NCBI RefSeq assembly: GCF_000422345.1
Contig: NZ_AULP01000013.1
Coordinates: 17,123-81,122, forward strand
Source of the DNA: Neomelitea salexigens DSM 19753
GTDB lineage: Bacteria > Pseudomonadota > Gammaproteobacteria > Pseudomonadales > Spongiibacteraceae
Direction of reading: 5' to 3'
Length of the DNA stretch: 64,000 nucleotides
Shown here piece by piece: positions 1-10,218 of the stretch. Each line of letters begins with the position of its first letter. Position 1 is the first letter of the stretch. Below the pieces are notes generated by a model. That model had not been told where the DNA came from and did not search any database. It was given only the letters and a program-made list of their open reading frames with translations. A program made the position numbers and the translations under genes.

Positions 1-1086
1 ATTGATATAGGTGAAGCTGATCTCGTCGTCACCGCTGCCGTGCAAAATGCGCTGTTGATTGGCTTTTTCCAGTGATTCAAAGGGTGCGTCAATGTCGAAA
101 TCGTAGTGTTCGGCCAGTGACTTCAGCATATGAAAATAATAAACGCTGCGCCGGTCCCAGCCGCGGATCGCCCCTGTGGAGAGGCTAGCCTCGGGATGTT
201 GCACAATGCGTGACTCATCGAAGAATTGTTTTACGCCGAGCCCGTCGCAGCTGCCGCATGCGCCTAGCGGGCTGTTGAAGGAAAACAGCCTGGGCTCTAA
301 TTCGCTTAAGCTATAGCCGCAGTGAGGGCAGGCAAATTTAGCGGAAAAGCTAAGCTCTGCTTTGCTCGGGTCATCCATGTCGGCAACGCTGGCGATACCG
401 TCGGTGAGCTCCAGGGCGGTCTCAAAAGACTCGGCCAGACGTTGGGCTAAATCACTGCGCACTTTGAAACGGTCAACCACCACGTCGATAGAGTGTTTCT
501 TTTTCTTGTCGAGCGTGGGGGCGTCATCTAAATCGACGACAATGCCATCGATGCGCGCGCGCACAAAACCCTGGCTGCGCAGCTTGTCCAGCACGTGAAG
601 GTGTTCGCCTTTGCGGTTTTTTATCACGGGGGCGAGCATCATCATCTTGCTGCCCTCGGGAAGGGATAAAACGGTGTCGACCATTTGGCTAACTGTCTGT
701 GCGGCCAGTGGCGCGTCGTGATCGGGGCAGCGCGGCTCGCCGGCGCGGGCGAACAGCAGGCGCAAGTAGTCGTAGATCTCAGTGATGGTGCCTACGGTCG
801 AGCGCGGGTTGTGAGAGGTCGACTTTTGCTCAATAGAAATGGCTGGCGACAAGCCGTCGATGTGGTCGACATCGGGCTTTTCCATCATGGATAGAAACTG
901 GCGCGCATAGGTCGACAGTGACTCTACATAGCGTCGTTGGCCTTCAGCGTATAGCGTGTCAAAGGCGAGAGACGATTTGCCAGAGCCAGACAAGCCTGTG
1001 ATCACAACCAGCTTGTCACGGGGAATCTCCAGGTCGATATTCTTCAGATTGTGGGTGCGAGCACCGCGAACGATAATCCGATCCAT
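1..1086 (-). CDS. uvrA: UvrABC system protein A, N-terminal part (cut by window start)
   Basis: This is the damage-recognition ATPase of nucleotide excision repair. The minus-strand frame gives the first 362 residues of a protein that is usually about 940 long. The start ATG is at 1086-1084. Visible hallmarks are the N-terminal [10 protein letters not shown], the Walker A loop GLSGSGKSS at residues 31-39, and a CxxC-x19-CxxC zinc module (CPHC to CGSC) near residues 255-280. The rest lies beyond position 1. It is divergent from an MFS gene and ssb, an order also found in pseudomonads. I looked for a CTG-N10-CAG LexA box upstream and did not find a convincing one. The identity is certain; only the truncation by the window limits the call. 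Confidence 0.98.
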   Translation of the reverse strand, partial: MDRIIVRGARTHNLKNIDLEIPRDKLVVITGLSGSGKSSLAFDTLYAEGQRRYVESLSTYARQFLSMMEKPDVDHIDGLSPAISIEQKSTSHNPRSTVGTITEIYDYLRLLFARAGEPRCPDHDAPLAAQTVSQMVDTVLSLPEGSKMMMLAPVIKNRKGEHLHVLDKLRSQGFVRARIDGIVVDLDDAPTLDKKKKHSIDVVVDRFKVRSDLAQRLAESFETALELTDGIASVADMDDPSKAELSFSAKFACPHCGYSLSELEPRLFSFNSPLGACGSCDGLGVKQFFDESRIVQHPEASLSTGAIRGWDRRSVYYFHMLKSLAEHYDFDIDAPFESLEKANQQRILHGSGDDEISFTYIN

Positions 1087-1113
1087 TACAAACCCCGATA
1101 AAACAAACCGAGC

Positions 1114-1119
1114 ATTATA
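1114..1119 (-). promoter_or_regulatory. Candidate -10 hexamer for uvrA
   Basis: Read on the minus strand this is a perfect TATAAT, 28 bases upstream of the uvrA ATG. No good -35 element lies at 16-18 bp spacing, so the assignment rests on the -10 alone. Confidence 0.4.
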
Positions 1120-1239
1120 CGGGGCTGAATCCAGGCGGCGCAAAGGCCAACTGGTTTTTTAGGGGGCGGCAAACTGGTAGACTACGGGTCGTTACTTCTT
1201 TGATCACCGCTCGGGAATTTTCCGCACTTGAACTCCTCC

Positions 1240-2589
1240 ATGTCTGCGCTGGAGCGTCGCGCTGTTGCAGCGTTGGCCTGTTTATACGTATTCCGCATGC
1301 TCGGCTTATTCATGCTGCTGCCGGTTTTACCTCTCTATGCTGCGGACTATGCTTTTAGCACACCGGTTTTGGTTGGTCTTGCGCTAGGTATCTATGGCCT
1401 CGGGCAGGCTGTGCTGCAAATTCCGCTCGGTATGCTGTCGGACCGGATCGGTCGCAAGCCCGTTATCGTGGCGGGCTTGCTGTTGTTCGCCGCTGGCGGT
1501 GTGCTTGCAGCATCTGCTGAATCGATATTTACGGTGATATTTGGTCGGCTTATGCAGGGGGCGGGGGCAATAGCCAGCACGCTTACTGCGACCGTTGCCG
1601 ACTTAACGCGAGAGCAGCACCGCAGTAAGGCGATGGCCGCAATCGGTGTCAGTATTGGGGTGTCCTTCGCCGTAGCAATGGTGGTTGGCCCCGGCGTCGC
1701 GGCCAGCTTTGGTGTTCCGGCGTTATTCTTGTTGACCTCGGCGCTCGCCATACTTGGCGTGGTGGTCGCCGTCTTTGTGGTGCCGTCCTCGCGCATCCAG
1801 TCTCGCGACCCGAGCGCCCGGCCATTGGCAAGCTTGTTGTTGCGCTGTATTCGCAGTCCGTCTTTGATGCGTTTGAATGTGGGAGTCTTCGTCCTGCATA
1901 TGGCCATGATGGCACTATTTCTGGTGTTGCCAGCCCGCCTTACCGAACTGGGGCTGGCGCCTGCCGAGCATTGGATGGTGTACTTGCCTGTTATGGCCGC
2001 CGCGTTCGTGTTGATGGTTCCGGCATTAATTGTTGCCGAGAAAAAGTCATGGCAGGCATTGATTCTGCGCCTTGCGGTCGCCCTCCTGGCGGGAGTATTG
2101 CTGCTCGCGTCGGTATTGCCGTTTTCTTTGGCTTCTGTATTGGCAGTATTGCTGCTGTTCTTTACGGCTTTTAACTACCTCGAAGCATCGTTGCCAGCGT
2201 TGTTGAGTCGCAGCGTATATGCGGGCGGCAAGGGCACGGCGATGGGTGTTTTTGCCAGCTTCCAATTTATGGGCGCGTTTTGTGGCGGCGCGCTCGGGGG
2301 GGGGGTGCTGGGACACTGGGGGGAAGCTGCGGTATTTCTTGCCGCGGGCCTTGCCGGTTTGCTTTGGCTGGTGTGTACAATCGGCATGGTACTTCCCGTT
2401 CAGAATGTTAGCGTTACCCTAAGCTGGCCGCAGGGCGGCTGGGGGTATGAGCGTTTGCGAAATGAGGTGTTATGTCTGCCGGGCACACTAGACGTGACGG
2501 TCATTGAGGACGAGCGCCAGGCCTATCTGCGAGTATCCAAGGGCTTTGATTTAGCCCAGTTGCCCGCGGAGCTTTACCGCCGAGACTAA
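1240..2589 (+). CDS. MFS transporter of the YajR type
   Basis: A twelve-helix major facilitator permease of about 449 residues in the inner membrane. The N-terminus (ERR then FRMLGLFMLLPVLPLY) and the loop 2-3 motif GMLSDRIGRKP match the YajR drug:proton antiporter family. After the last helix there is a roughly 60-residue soluble tail (from about residue 390) resembling the YAM domain of YajR. Its substrate is unknown. I prefer ATG 1240 because it aligns with the family start; an in-frame TTG at 1228 would add four residues, and neither has a strong ribosome site. It lies between uvrA (divergent) and ssb (same strand, 78 bases downstream), as in Pseudomonas. Confidence 0.88.
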   Translation: MSALERRAVAALACLYVFRMLGLFMLLPVLPLYAADYAFSTPVLVGLALGIYGLGQAVLQIPLGMLSDRIGRKPVIVAGLLLFAAGGVLAASAESIFTVIFGRLMQGAGAIASTLTATVADLTREQHRSKAMAAIGVSIGVSFAVAMVVGPGVAASFGVPALFLLTSALAILGVVVAVFVVPSSRIQSRDPSARPLASLLLRCIRSPSLMRLNVGVFVLHMAMMALFLVLPARLTELGLAPAEHWMVYLPVMAAAFVLMVPALIVAEKKSWQALILRLAVALLAGVLLLASVLPFSLASVLAVLLLFFTAFNYLEASLPALLSRSVYAGGKGTAMGVFASFQFMGAFCGGALGGGVLGHWGEAAVFLAAGLAGLLWLVCTIGMVLPVQNVSVTLSWPQGGWGYERLRNEVLCLPGTLDVTVIEDERQAYLRVSKGFDLAQLPAELYRRD

Positions 2590-2667
2590 TGACGGGTTCC
2601 GGCAGAATCCGGTATAGTGGTGGCTGTCATTTGGCAGGCCGCAGACAGTAATAATAGGAGAGTGCGC

Positions 2668-3195
2668 ATGGCGCGAGGTATCAACAAAGTTATCTTGGTG
2701 GGGAATCTTGGCCAAGACCCAGAGACTCGGTATATGCCTTCTGGGGGAGCCGTGACAAATGTCACCATCGCGACCAGTGAGACGTGGAAGGATAAGCAAA
2801 CTGGCCAGCCGCAGGAGCGTACAGAATGGCACCGGGTGGTGTTCTTCAATCGGTTGGCTGAAATTGCGGGCGAATATTTGAAAAAAGGTTCAAAGGTCTA
2901 CGTCGAGGGGTCTCTGCGCACTCGCAAATGGCAGGATCAAAGTGGCCAAGACCGTTACACCACCGAGATTGTTGCCGCTGAAATGCAAATGCTCGACAGC
3001 CGCAGCGGTGGTGGCATGTCCGGTGGCTATGGCGACGACGGCTACTCTCAGGCGCCGGCGCCTCAGCAGCGTCGCCAAGCAGCGCCGGCTCCGTCAGCGC
3101 CGCAGCGTCAAGCTCCTCCGCAACAGCAAGCACCCGCTCAGCAAAACGCCCCTGCTCCTGGCTTTGACGACTTTGATGACGATATTCCATTCTGA
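2668..3195 (+). CDS. ssb: Single-stranded DNA-binding protein
   Basis: It binds and protects single-stranded DNA in replication, recombination and repair. The protein has 175 residues. The OB fold covers about residues 1-110 ([15 protein letters not shown], then the WHRVVFFN strand). A Gly/Gln/Pro/Ala-rich flexible linker follows, and it ends in the acidic tip DFDDDIPF that recruits partner proteins. The start is ATG 2668, preceded by TAGGAG; an in-frame upstream GTG would add 17 residues that are foreign to the family. It is next to uvrA and the MFS gene, the conserved repair neighbourhood. Confidence 0.97.
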   Translation: MARGINKVILVGNLGQDPETRYMPSGGAVTNVTIATSETWKDKQTGQPQERTEWHRVVFFNRLAEIAGEYLKKGSKVYVEGSLRTRKWQDQSGQDRYTTEIVAAEMQMLDSRSGGGMSGGYGDDGYSQAPAPQQRRQAAPAPSAPQRQAPPQQQAPAQQNAPAPGFDDFDDDIPF

Positions 3196-3274
3196 GAAGT
3201 GTCTTCGCAGTTGGTGAGCGCCGATGGGGCGGCGGCGGGATTAACGTCCCTGAAAAGGGTTGTGCAATGTCTAG

Positions 3275-4135
3275 GTGAAGGCGGCAGTGGGCGAAACGGT
3301 GAGCGTGTTACTACTCTGTGAAGACTCCGCGTTAGCGGCGGCCCTGAAAGCGCAGCTGAACTCCCGGGGCCGAGAATTGATGCAACTAAAGCCCTCGGAG
3401 TTATTGGCGCAGCCGCACTTGGCTGACGGTGCGATTCTCGTTAATGCCCTTTTAATACCGGGTGAACCCGTCACCGACGCCGTCGTTGATATTCAGGCGG
3501 AGCTAATAAGCGCTGTAGGCTCGAAACTGCGGTGTTATTTGGGGCTGAGTGATGCCCGGGTTGTCGCGGCGTTGGATCGCGAAGAGCCGGTAGCAGAAAA
3601 TGCTACCCCAGCCCCTCAAGGTCAGGATGCTATTCCTTTGGCGGCAATGGAAGAGCAGCTGCTATCCGCGCCGTTGCAGGCGCTTATCCTGCGCACCGGA
3701 CCGCTTATCGCGACCGACGGTGATAATTTACTGTCCGCCTTTATCAAAGCGCTTAAAGCGGGCCAAGCGCTCGGTCTTGATGATTCTCAGCAGAGTGCTC
3801 CGACGCCGGTTGGTGACCTTGCCCGGGTGTTGTCGGCAATGATTGACCAGCTTTCCTGTGGCGCGCTATGCCGGGGCATCTATCACTACCAAAGCAGCGG
3901 CGCCACGAGTGCCTATGCGTTCGCCGAAGTGGCCTACGCCCATGCTGGGCAATATCTGGCGACTCCCCCCGATATTTCAATTGATGGCGATGGCTGGGGG
4001 TGGGTGACGGGTTCGCGAGTGCTCCGCTGTGAGCGTTTATTGCGTAATTTCGGCATTAAGCAATTAGCGTGGCGATCCTGGTTGCCCAAAATGATTAAAA
4101 CCCTTTGTGAGGATGATTGCGATGAGCGCCTCTGA
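3275..4135 (+). CDS. Degenerate RmlD-like sugar-nucleotide-reductase-fold protein
   Basis: About 286 residues resembling dTDP-4-dehydrorhamnose reductase (RmlD). A Rossmann-like start is followed by an ILVNALL segment, a LILRTGPL strand and a C-terminal IYHYQSSGATSAYAFAEVAY region that matches the RmlD substrate-binding end. The NAD glycine motif is missing (VLLLCEDSAL stands in its place) and I see no YxxxK catalytic pair, so it is probably not an active reductase. The start is uncertain: GTG 3275 or GTG 3299. Its 3' end overlaps moaB by 14 bases, which implies co-translation with molybdenum cofactor genes. The function is unknown. Confidence 0.7.
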   Translation: MKAAVGETVSVLLLCEDSALAAALKAQLNSRGRELMQLKPSELLAQPHLADGAILVNALLIPGEPVTDAVVDIQAELISAVGSKLRCYLGLSDARVVAALDREEPVAENATPAPQGQDAIPLAAMEEQLLSAPLQALILRTGPLIATDGDNLLSAFIKALKAGQALGLDDSQQSAPTPVGDLARVLSAMIDQLSCGALCRGIYHYQSSGATSAYAFAEVAYAHAGQYLATPPDISIDGDGWGWVTGSRVLRCERLLRNFGIKQLAWRSWLPKMIKTLCEDDCDERL

Positions 4136-4643
4136 CGCGTTTTCAGCTCTGTCGATCGCGGTGCTGACTGTATCGGATACTCGAGATGAGGCTTCTGATA
4201 GTTCTGGGCACTACTTATGCAACGCTCTGCAAGAGGCCGGTCACCGGCAGGCGGATAAGCAGATCGTGAAAGACGATATTTATCAAATTCGCGCTGCACT
4301 ATCCGCTTGGATCGCTGATGAAAACATTGACGCAGTGCTGGTGACTGGTGGCACTGGATTCTCAGGGCGGGACTCCACGCCAGAGGCGGTATCGGTGCTT
4401 TTTGACAAGCACATTGAAGGCTTTGGTGAGGTCTTTCGCGCCGTGTCATACGAAGAAATTGGTTCGTCGACAATCCAGTCGCGAGCCCTTGCCGGCTTTG
4501 CCAATGATACCGTGATATTTTGCATGCCAGGTTCTACGGGGGCATGCCGAACTGCGTGGACGCGGCTTATCGCGGAGCAGCTCGATAGTCGTCATCGCCC
4601 CTGCAATTTTGTGGGTGTGTTAAATACTCGCAGAGGTCACTAA
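4122..4643 (+). CDS. moaB: Molybdenum cofactor biosynthesis protein MoaB
   Basis: A MogA/MoaB-family protein of about 173 residues that binds molybdopterin and is thought to adenylylate it before metal insertion. Family signatures are VTGGTGFSGRD with TPEAV following, and MPGSTGACRTAW near the C-terminus. ATG 4122 (MSASDAF) is chosen; an upstream GAGG lies 9 bases away and the start falls inside the preceding gene. An upstream GTG (4107) and ATG (4113) are less likely. moeA begins three bases after the stop. Confidence 0.93.
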   Translation: MSASDAFSALSIAVLTVSDTRDEASDSSGHYLCNALQEAGHRQADKQIVKDDIYQIRAALSAWIADENIDAVLVTGGTGFSGRDSTPEAVSVLFDKHIEGFGEVFRAVSYEEIGSSTIQSRALAGFANDTVIFCMPGSTGACRTAWTRLIAEQLDSRHRPCNFVGVLNTRRGH

Positions 4644-4645
4644 TA

Positions 4646-5836
4646 ATGGCGCTGCGCCCGGTGGCGGAAGTACAGGCTGAGTTACTGGCAGATGCGAGTC
4701 TGTGTGGGGATGAGTGCTGTGAGCTGAATGCCGCATTTGGGCGCATTCTTCGCGAGGATATTGTCGCGGCAACAGATGTGCCGCCGGCGGCCAATAGCGC
4801 GATGGACGGCTATGCGTTGCGGGTCGCTGATCTTGCAGAAGGGCGGCCATTGCCTGTCAGCCAGCGTATAGCGGCAGGCCATGCCCCCGATGCCCTGCTG
4901 CCTGGAACCGCGGCGCGAATTTTTACCGGTGCGTTTATCCCGCCGGGGGCAGACTGTGTTGTTGCCCAGGAGGATTGCCAGCGATCCGACGAGGGCGTTG
5001 AGGTTGCGATAACGCCAGTATCTGGCCAGCATATTCGCCCGCGTGGACAGGACATCGCGAAGGGGGCTGTTGTTGTAGCGCGCGGTCGCAAGCTAGGCGC
5101 AGCGGACCTCGGCTTATTGGCCTCCGTTGGGGTGCCGGCGTGTCGTGTTGCCAAGCGCTTAAAAGTTGCCCTGATGTCGACCGGGGATGAATTGCGAGAG
5201 CCCGGGCAGGCGCTAGGCACTGCGCAAATTTATAACTCCAATCGCCCCATGTTAGCTGCGTTGATTTCAGCTATGGGCGGTGAGCTTATCGACCTGGGTA
5301 TTGTCCCCGATACGGCAGAGGCGACCGCGAAGGCCTTGGCTCAAGCGGCTGAGTTAGCCGATGTGGTAATAAGCAGCGGTGGTGTCTCTGTCGGTGAGGA
5401 AGATCATGTTAAAGCGCAGATAGAGCGCTTGGGTGAGCTCAAGGTGTGGAAGCTGGCGATTAAGCCGGGTAAGCCCTTGGCCTACGGCCGAATTGCCGGC
5501 GTGCCGTTTTTTGGCTTGCCGGGCAACCCGGTGTCGAGTTTTGTCACGTTCTGCCTGCTCGTCAGGCCGTACTTGTTGGCCATGCAAGGCGTCACCGACC
5601 CGATGCCCAGCGTGGTTAAGGCGAAGGCGGACTTCGAATGGCCCAAGGCGGGTCGTCGCCAGGAGTATCTGCGTGTGCGACTGAAGGGCGGCGTACTGAG
5701 TTTGCATCCGCAGCAAAGCTCTGGGGCGCTAAGTTCAGTGGCGTGGGCGAATGCATTGGCAATTGTGCCGCCGGGTACCACCTTTGCGCGCGGTGAGCTC
5801 ATCGATTGCCTTTCTTTCGACGAGTTGGGTGCCTGA
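4646..5836 (+). CDS. moeA: Molybdopterin molybdenumtransferase MoeA
   Basis: It inserts molybdate into adenylylated molybdopterin, the last common step of Mo-cofactor synthesis. The 396 residues match the family length. Motifs include NSAMDGYALR (about residues 50-60), SSGGVSVGEEDHVK in the catalytic MoCF domain, and GLPGNPVSSF. The C-terminal beta-barrel domain IV is present. Spacing to moaB is 2 bases, so the two are co-translated. Transcription ends at a strong bidirectional hairpin shared with fabB on the other strand. Confidence 0.96.
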   Translation: MALRPVAEVQAELLADASLCGDECCELNAAFGRILREDIVAATDVPPAANSAMDGYALRVADLAEGRPLPVSQRIAAGHAPDALLPGTAARIFTGAFIPPGADCVVAQEDCQRSDEGVEVAITPVSGQHIRPRGQDIAKGAVVVARGRKLGAADLGLLASVGVPACRVAKRLKVALMSTGDELREPGQALGTAQIYNSNRPMLAALISAMGGELIDLGIVPDTAEATAKALAQAAELADVVISSGGVSVGEEDHVKAQIERLGELKVWKLAIKPGKPLAYGRIAGVPFFGLPGNPVSSFVTFCLLVRPYLLAMQGVTDPMPSVVKAKADFEWPKAGRRQEYLRVRLKGGVLSLHPQQSSGALSSVAWANALAIVPPGTTFARGELIDCLSFDELGA

Positions 5837-5860
5837 TGCTAAAAGACTAACCGTCCCTGG

Positions 5861-5898
5861 CGCACAAAAAAGCCCGCAGAAGCGGGCTTTTTTGTGCG
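5861..5898. terminator. Bidirectional terminator between moeA and fabB
   Basis: A perfect inverted repeat with 17-base arms (CGCACAAAAAAGCCCGC and its complement) around an AGAA loop. A/T tracts lie inside the arms on both sides, so it can stop both the moeA (+) and fabB (-) transcripts. Confidence 0.95.
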
Positions 5899-5914
5899 CA
5901 AGTGCTTTTGGGGG

Positions 5915-7138
5915 CTAGTCGTTAACTCGACTAAATACCAGGCTCGCGTTAGTACCACCAAAACCAAAACTGTTAGACATAATGGTATTGAGTGTCACGT
6001 TTTCGCGCTTTTCCGTCGCAATTGGAATGCCGGCAGCTTCCGGGTCCAGCTCCTCGATATTGGCGGAAGCGGCGATGAAGTTATGTTGCATCATCAGCAG
6101 CGAGAAGATGGCTTCTTGAACACCGGTAGCCCCCAGAGAGTGCCCTGCGAGTGACTTAGTTGAGCCGATAACGGGGATGGGGTGCTCGCCGTAAGCCTGT
6201 TTGATGGCTTTTAGTTCCTGCATGTCGCCGGCTGGTGTCGAGGTGCCATGTGAGTTGATGTAGTCGACCTCACTGCTGACGTTTTGCAGGGCCAGGCGCA
6301 TGCATCGCGCCGCGCCTTCGCCGCTGGGGGCAACCATGTCATAGCCGTCGGAGGTGGCGCCGTAGCCGACTAATTCGCCGTAAATTTTCGCGCCGCGTGC
6401 TTTGGCGTGCTCGAGTTCTTCCAGAACGATCATGCCGGCGCCGCCAGCAATAACAAAGCCGTCGCGGTTAGCGTCATAGGGGCGGGAGGCCTGCTGCGGG
6501 GTGTCGTTGTACTTCGTAGACAGCGCGCCCATGGCATCAAACAGGCAGCTCAGCGACCAGTGCTCTTCTTCGCCGCCGCCGGCAAAAACAACATCTTGTT
6601 TGCCCAGCTGGATGAGCTCAGCCGCGTTGCCAATACAGTGTGCGCTGGTGGCGCAAGCTGAAGAGATAGAGTAGTTCACACCTTTAATTTTAAAGGGGGT
6701 GGCCAGGCAGGCAGATACGGTGCTACCCATGGTTTGGGTAACTCGGTAGGGCCCAATGCGTTTTACGCCGCGCTCGCGCAGTGTATCGGCAGACTCAATG
6801 AGGTTGGCGGAAGAGGCGCCACCAGAGCCCGCAATAATGCCGGTACGCTCGTTGTCGATATCCTTGTCTTCAAGCCCGGAGTCGGCAATGGCTTCTTGCA
6901 TGGCGATGTAGGCATAGGCCGCCGCGTCGCCCATGAAGCGCAGTTGCTTGCGATCAATGTGGGCTTTTAAATCCAGATCTTTAATGGAGCCTGAAATATG
7001 GCTGCGAAAGCCCATTTCTTTGTAGGTGTCGTTATGTGTGATGCCGGATGCACCATTTTGGAGCGAAGCCAAAGCTTGTTTGATGTCGTTGCCAATGCTG
7101 GAGACGATACCCATCCCCGTAACTACAACACGTTTCAT
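5915..7138 (-). CDS. fabB: 3-oxoacyl-ACP synthase I
   Basis: Condensing enzyme of type II fatty acid synthesis, needed to elongate the cis-unsaturated intermediates made by FabA. It has 407 residues. The catalytic Cys lies in SSACATSAH at about residue 162, and the two active-site histidines are in NSHGTSTP and GHSLGATG. The start ATG at 7138-7136 has GAGGTAG just upstream; an in-frame extension to 7198 adds residues the family lacks. It follows fabA on the same strand with a 65-base gap, the classic fabA-fabB operon of pseudomonads. Confidence 0.97.
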   Translation of the reverse strand: MKRVVVTGMGIVSSIGNDIKQALASLQNGASGITHNDTYKEMGFRSHISGSIKDLDLKAHIDRKQLRFMGDAAAYAYIAMQEAIADSGLEDKDIDNERTGIIAGSGGASSANLIESADTLRERGVKRIGPYRVTQTMGSTVSACLATPFKIKGVNYSISSACATSAHCIGNAAELIQLGKQDVVFAGGGEEEHWSLSCLFDAMGALSTKYNDTPQQASRPYDANRDGFVIAGGAGMIVLEELEHAKARGAKIYGELVGYGATSDGYDMVAPSGEGAARCMRLALQNVSSEVDYINSHGTSTPAGDMQELKAIKQAYGEHPIPVIGSTKSLAGHSLGATGVQEAIFSLLMMQHNFIAASANIEELDPEAAGIPIATEKRENVTLNTIMSNSFGFGGTNASLVFSRVND

Positions 7139-7203
7139 GTCTACCTCGTAGCGTATGTTTGTTCTGTCAGTGAGTCTTGTTTGCCACGCTAGTGGCATTG
7201 TTA

Positions 7204-7728
7204 TTACGCGAAGCTGGCGTCGTCTTTGAACAGGCCAACCCGCAGATCTTTAGCGGTGTAGATAACTTTCCCGTCGACAGCGACCTCTCCGTCGGCGATA
7301 CCCATAACCAGTTTGCGTTCAATGAGTCGCTTGAAGTTGAGTGTGTAGGTAACGAGTTTGGTGTCGGGTAAAATTTGCCCGGTGAACTTAATTTCGCCGG
7401 CACCCAGCGCGCGGCCTTTGCCACTGTTGCCGCGCCATCCGAGAAAAAAGCCCACTAGCTGCCACATGGCATCGAGCCCCAGGCAGCCGGGCATGACTGG
7501 GTCGCCAACAAAGTGGCAGTCGAAAAACCATAGGTCGGGGTTGATATCGAGCTCGGCGATCAGTTGGCCTTTGCCATATTCGCCACCTTCGTCGCTAATA
7601 TGAGTGATGCGGTCTAACATGAGCATATTGTCGATGGGGAGGCGGGGGTTGCCCGGGCCAAAGAGTCGGCCATGGCCACAATCAATGAGTTCTTCTTTTG
7701 TAAAGCTATTTTTATGGGTAAGAGACAT
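7204..7728 (-). CDS. fabA: 3-hydroxydecanoyl-ACP dehydratase/isomerase
   Basis: It dehydrates 3-hydroxydecanoyl-ACP and isomerises trans-2- to cis-3-decenoyl-ACP, the branch point to unsaturated fatty acids. It has 174 residues, close to the 171 of E. coli. The active-site His is in [11 protein letters not shown] (about residue 72) and the catalytic Asp in CLGLDAMWQ (about 86). ATG 7728 is chosen by family alignment ([14 protein letters not shown]); the frame stays open further upstream but that part is unlike FabA. No strong Shine-Dalgarno is visible. It is divergent from galU across 227 bases. Confidence 0.96.
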   Translation of the reverse strand: MSLTHKNSFTKEELIDCGHGRLFGPGNPRLPIDNMLMLDRITHISDEGGEYGKGQLIAELDINPDLWFFDCHFVGDPVMPGCLGLDAMWQLVGFFLGWRGNSGKGRALGAGEIKFTGQILPDTKLVTYTLNFKRLIERKLVMGIADGEVAVDGKVIYTAKDLRVGLFKDDASFA

Positions 7729-7955
7729 AAGAAAAAGACTTGCCAGTGAGAAATTTGTAGCGCGCATAGTAGCATAAGGGCCTGCTGAGCACACAAAAAT
7801 GTCAACATTGGCCTGATCATTGCTGTAATAATTTGGTAAGCAGGGCAAAGTAGGCTGCGTGGTGATTGCGAATCTGCGGCACTGCTGGGAAAATTCGTTC
7901 ACAAGGCTCGCTACGGACTGAGCTATTTTAAAAAAACACAGGATGCACAAGTAAT

Positions 7956-8792
7956 ATGATCAGGAAATGTCTCTTTCCGGTTGCCGGCTACGGTACCCGC
8001 TTCCTACCCGCGACGAAGTCGATGCCCAAAGAAATGCTGCCGATCGTCAACAAGCCACTGGTTCAGTACGGTGTTGAGGAGTCTATTGAGGCGGGACTTA
8101 AGCAAATTGCACTGGTGACAGGTCGCGGCAAGCGCGCCATTGCTGATCACTTTGATATTAGTTTTGAGCTTGAGAACCAAATCGCGGGTTCCAGCAAAGA
8201 GTCTTACCTGACCAGTATTCGAAAAGTGTTGAGCGAAGGCACTTTTATGATGACGCGCCAGCGCGAAATGAAAGGCTTGGGGCACGCCATTCTTACCGGT
8301 GAAAGCCTGGTAGGCAACGAGGCCTTCGGCGTTATCCTTTCTGATGACCTGTGCGTGAATCCGGGCGAAGATGGTGTGATGGCGCAAATGGTGAAGCTGT
8401 ATAACCAGTTCCGCTGTAGCATTGTCGCCATCCAGGAAGTGCCAATGGAGAACATCGAGAAATACGGTGTTATTGCCGGCGATGATATGGGTGGTGGCCT
8501 CTACCGAGTAAAAGATATGGTTGAGAAGCCCAAAGCTGAAGACGCGCCGAGTAACCTGGCCGTTATTGGTCGCTATATTCTAACGCCCGATATTTTTGAC
8601 ATTTTGCGCGACACTCCTCCGGGTAAAAACGGCGAAATTCAGCTGACAGATGCACTGATGACCCAGGCGCAAAACGGCTGCGTGCTGGCGTATAAATTCC
8701 AAGGCCGCCGATTTGACTGCGGCAGCGTGCCCGGATTTATCGAAGCGACAAACTACGTCTACGAAAACATCTATCAAGACGGGCAGGGTTGA
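7956..8792 (+). CDS. galU: UTP-glucose-1-phosphate uridylyltransferase
   Basis: It makes UDP-glucose from UTP and glucose 1-phosphate, supplying LPS core and other glycans. The protein has 278 residues. The nucleotide-binding start [23 protein letters not shown] and the VEKPK segment are diagnostic for the GalU family. The start ATG 7956 has AGGA about 12 bases upstream. The next gene, a phosphohexomutase, begins 3 bases after the stop, so the two form a sugar-activation operon. Confidence 0.96.
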   Translation: MIRKCLFPVAGYGTRFLPATKSMPKEMLPIVNKPLVQYGVEESIEAGLKQIALVTGRGKRAIADHFDISFELENQIAGSSKESYLTSIRKVLSEGTFMMTRQREMKGLGHAILTGESLVGNEAFGVILSDDLCVNPGEDGVMAQMVKLYNQFRCSIVAIQEVPMENIEKYGVIAGDDMGGGLYRVKDMVEKPKAEDAPSNLAVIGRYILTPDIFDILRDTPPGKNGEIQLTDALMTQAQNGCVLAYKFQGRRFDCGSVPGFIEATNYVYENIYQDGQG

Positions 8793-8795
8793 TTC

Positions 8796-10145
8796 ATGGT
8801 TCAAGAACTAAGCTGTTTTAAGGCCTACGATGTTCGCGGTCGCATACCCGATCAGCTCAACGAAGATATTGCCTACCGCATTGGTCGGGCCTTTGCTGAG
8901 GTGATCAAGCCAAAGAAGGTTGTCGTTGGGCACGATATTCGCCTGAGTAGTGAGGCAATAAAAGCAGCCGTTTCTAACGGCTTGCGCGATGCCGGGGTCG
9001 ATGTGTACGACATTGGCCTGTGTGGAACAGAAGAAATTTACTTTGCCACGTCGCATGCAGAAATGGATGGCGGTATTGCCGTCACCGCGAGCCATAATCC
9101 TAAAGATTATAACGGCATGAAGTTCGTGCGTGAGGAGTCGAAGCCAATCAGCGGCGACACTGGCCTGTTGGATATTAAAGCCCTTGCTGAGAAGAACGAA
9201 TTTTCAGCCCCGGCAGCGGTGCGTGGCCAGCTTCAGTCGCTTGATACGAGTGCGGCCTATGTCGAGCACTTGTTGAGCTACGTAGATGTATCTGCCCTCA
9301 AGCCGCTCAAAATCGTCGTCAATGCCGGCAATGGTGGCGCTGGGCGCGTGGTTGACCTGCTGGAACCGCATTTGCCGTTTGAATTTATTCGTGTTCATCA
9401 CGAAGCCGATGGCAACTTCCCGAACGGCGTGCCGAACCCTCTGCTGGTGGAGAACCGTCAACCCACAATTGATGCCATTAAGGCGCACGGTGCTGACCTG
9501 GGTATTGCCTGGGACGGTGACTTTGATCGCTGTTTCTTTTTCGATGAGCGCGGTGAGTTTATTGAAGGCTATTATGTTGTGGGCTTGCTTGCCGAGACCT
9601 TCCTGCTGAACTCTCCAGGCGAAAAAGTGGTTCACGACCCGCGTTTAACCTGGAATACCGTCGATATTGTTCAGGCGCGCGGCGGTGAGGCGGTGCAGAG
9701 CAAGACCGGTCACGCCTTTATTAAAGAGCGAATGCGCAAGGAAAATGCGGTTTACGGCGGTGAAATGAGTGCCCACCACTATTTCAGAGATTTTGCTTAC
9801 TGCGATAGTGGCATGATCCCCTGGTTGTTGGTTACTCAGCTCATGTCAGTGAGGTCGGCGGCGTTGTCGTCGCTCGTTGAGGAGCGCGTTGCCAAGTATC
9901 CGTGCAGTGGTGAAATTAATCGCGAGGTCGCGGATGCGCGTGCCAGTATTGCTGCCATTGAAGCAAAATACGCGAAGCAAGCTAGCAGCGTTGACTATAC
10001 TGACGGTCTGAGTATGGACTTTGACGGCTGGCGGTTTAATGTGCGCATGTCCAACACCGAGCCGGTTGTACGCTTGAATGTTGAGAGTGAAGCGGATATG
10101 GCACTGATGAAGCAGAAAACAGAGGAGCTGCTAACCCAGCTATAA
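8796..10145 (+). CDS. manB: Phosphomannomutase/phosphoglucomutase (ManB/CpsG-like)
   Basis: It interconverts hexose 6- and 1-phosphates to feed GalU or GDP-mannose synthesis. The 449 residues match the CpsG/ManB branch (N-terminus [21 protein letters not shown]). The active phosphoserine is in TASHNP (Ser about 99), the Mg site in DGDFDR, the sugar-binding loop in [11 protein letters not shown], and the phosphate-binding loop in [10 protein letters not shown]. Being co-transcribed with galU, it could equally act as the phosphoglucomutase that makes glucose 1-phosphate. The exact sugar preference cannot be read from the sequence. Confidence 0.92.
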   Translation: MVQELSCFKAYDVRGRIPDQLNEDIAYRIGRAFAEVIKPKKVVVGHDIRLSSEAIKAAVSNGLRDAGVDVYDIGLCGTEEIYFATSHAEMDGGIAVTASHNPKDYNGMKFVREESKPISGDTGLLDIKALAEKNEFSAPAAVRGQLQSLDTSAAYVEHLLSYVDVSALKPLKIVVNAGNGGAGRVVDLLEPHLPFEFIRVHHEADGNFPNGVPNPLLVENRQPTIDAIKAHGADLGIAWDGDFDRCFFFDERGEFIEGYYVVGLLAETFLLNSPGEKVVHDPRLTWNTVDIVQARGGEAVQSKTGHAFIKERMRKENAVYGGEMSAHHYFRDFAYCDSGMIPWLLVTQLMSVRSAALSSLVEERVAKYPCSGEINREVADARASIAAIEAKYAKQASSVDYTDGLSMDFDGWRFNVRMSNTEPVVRLNVESEADMALMKQKTEELLTQL

Positions 10146-10166
10146 GCGCGATCTCTGTTGCTTGTT

Positions 10167-10196
10167 AAAAAAGCCGGGCTTAGCTCGGCTTTTTTG
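10167..10196. terminator. Bidirectional terminator between manB and pgi
   Basis: An AAAAAAGCCG arm pairs with CGGCTTTTTT through a short GGCTTAGCT-type centre. The A run and T run flank the stem, so it serves both converging genes. Confidence 0.88.
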
Positions 10197-10218
10197 TTTC
10201 TGTGGAGAGTATGTCCGG

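Noticed and set aside
1087..1239. LexA (SOS) box between uvrA and the MFS gene
   Set aside because: Several CTG and CAG trinucleotides occur but none at the required 10-base spacing with the flanking symmetry.
2846..3217. Open frames overlapping the ssb linker in other frames
   Set aside because: Produced by the low-complexity CAG/GCG-rich linker; no family similarity.
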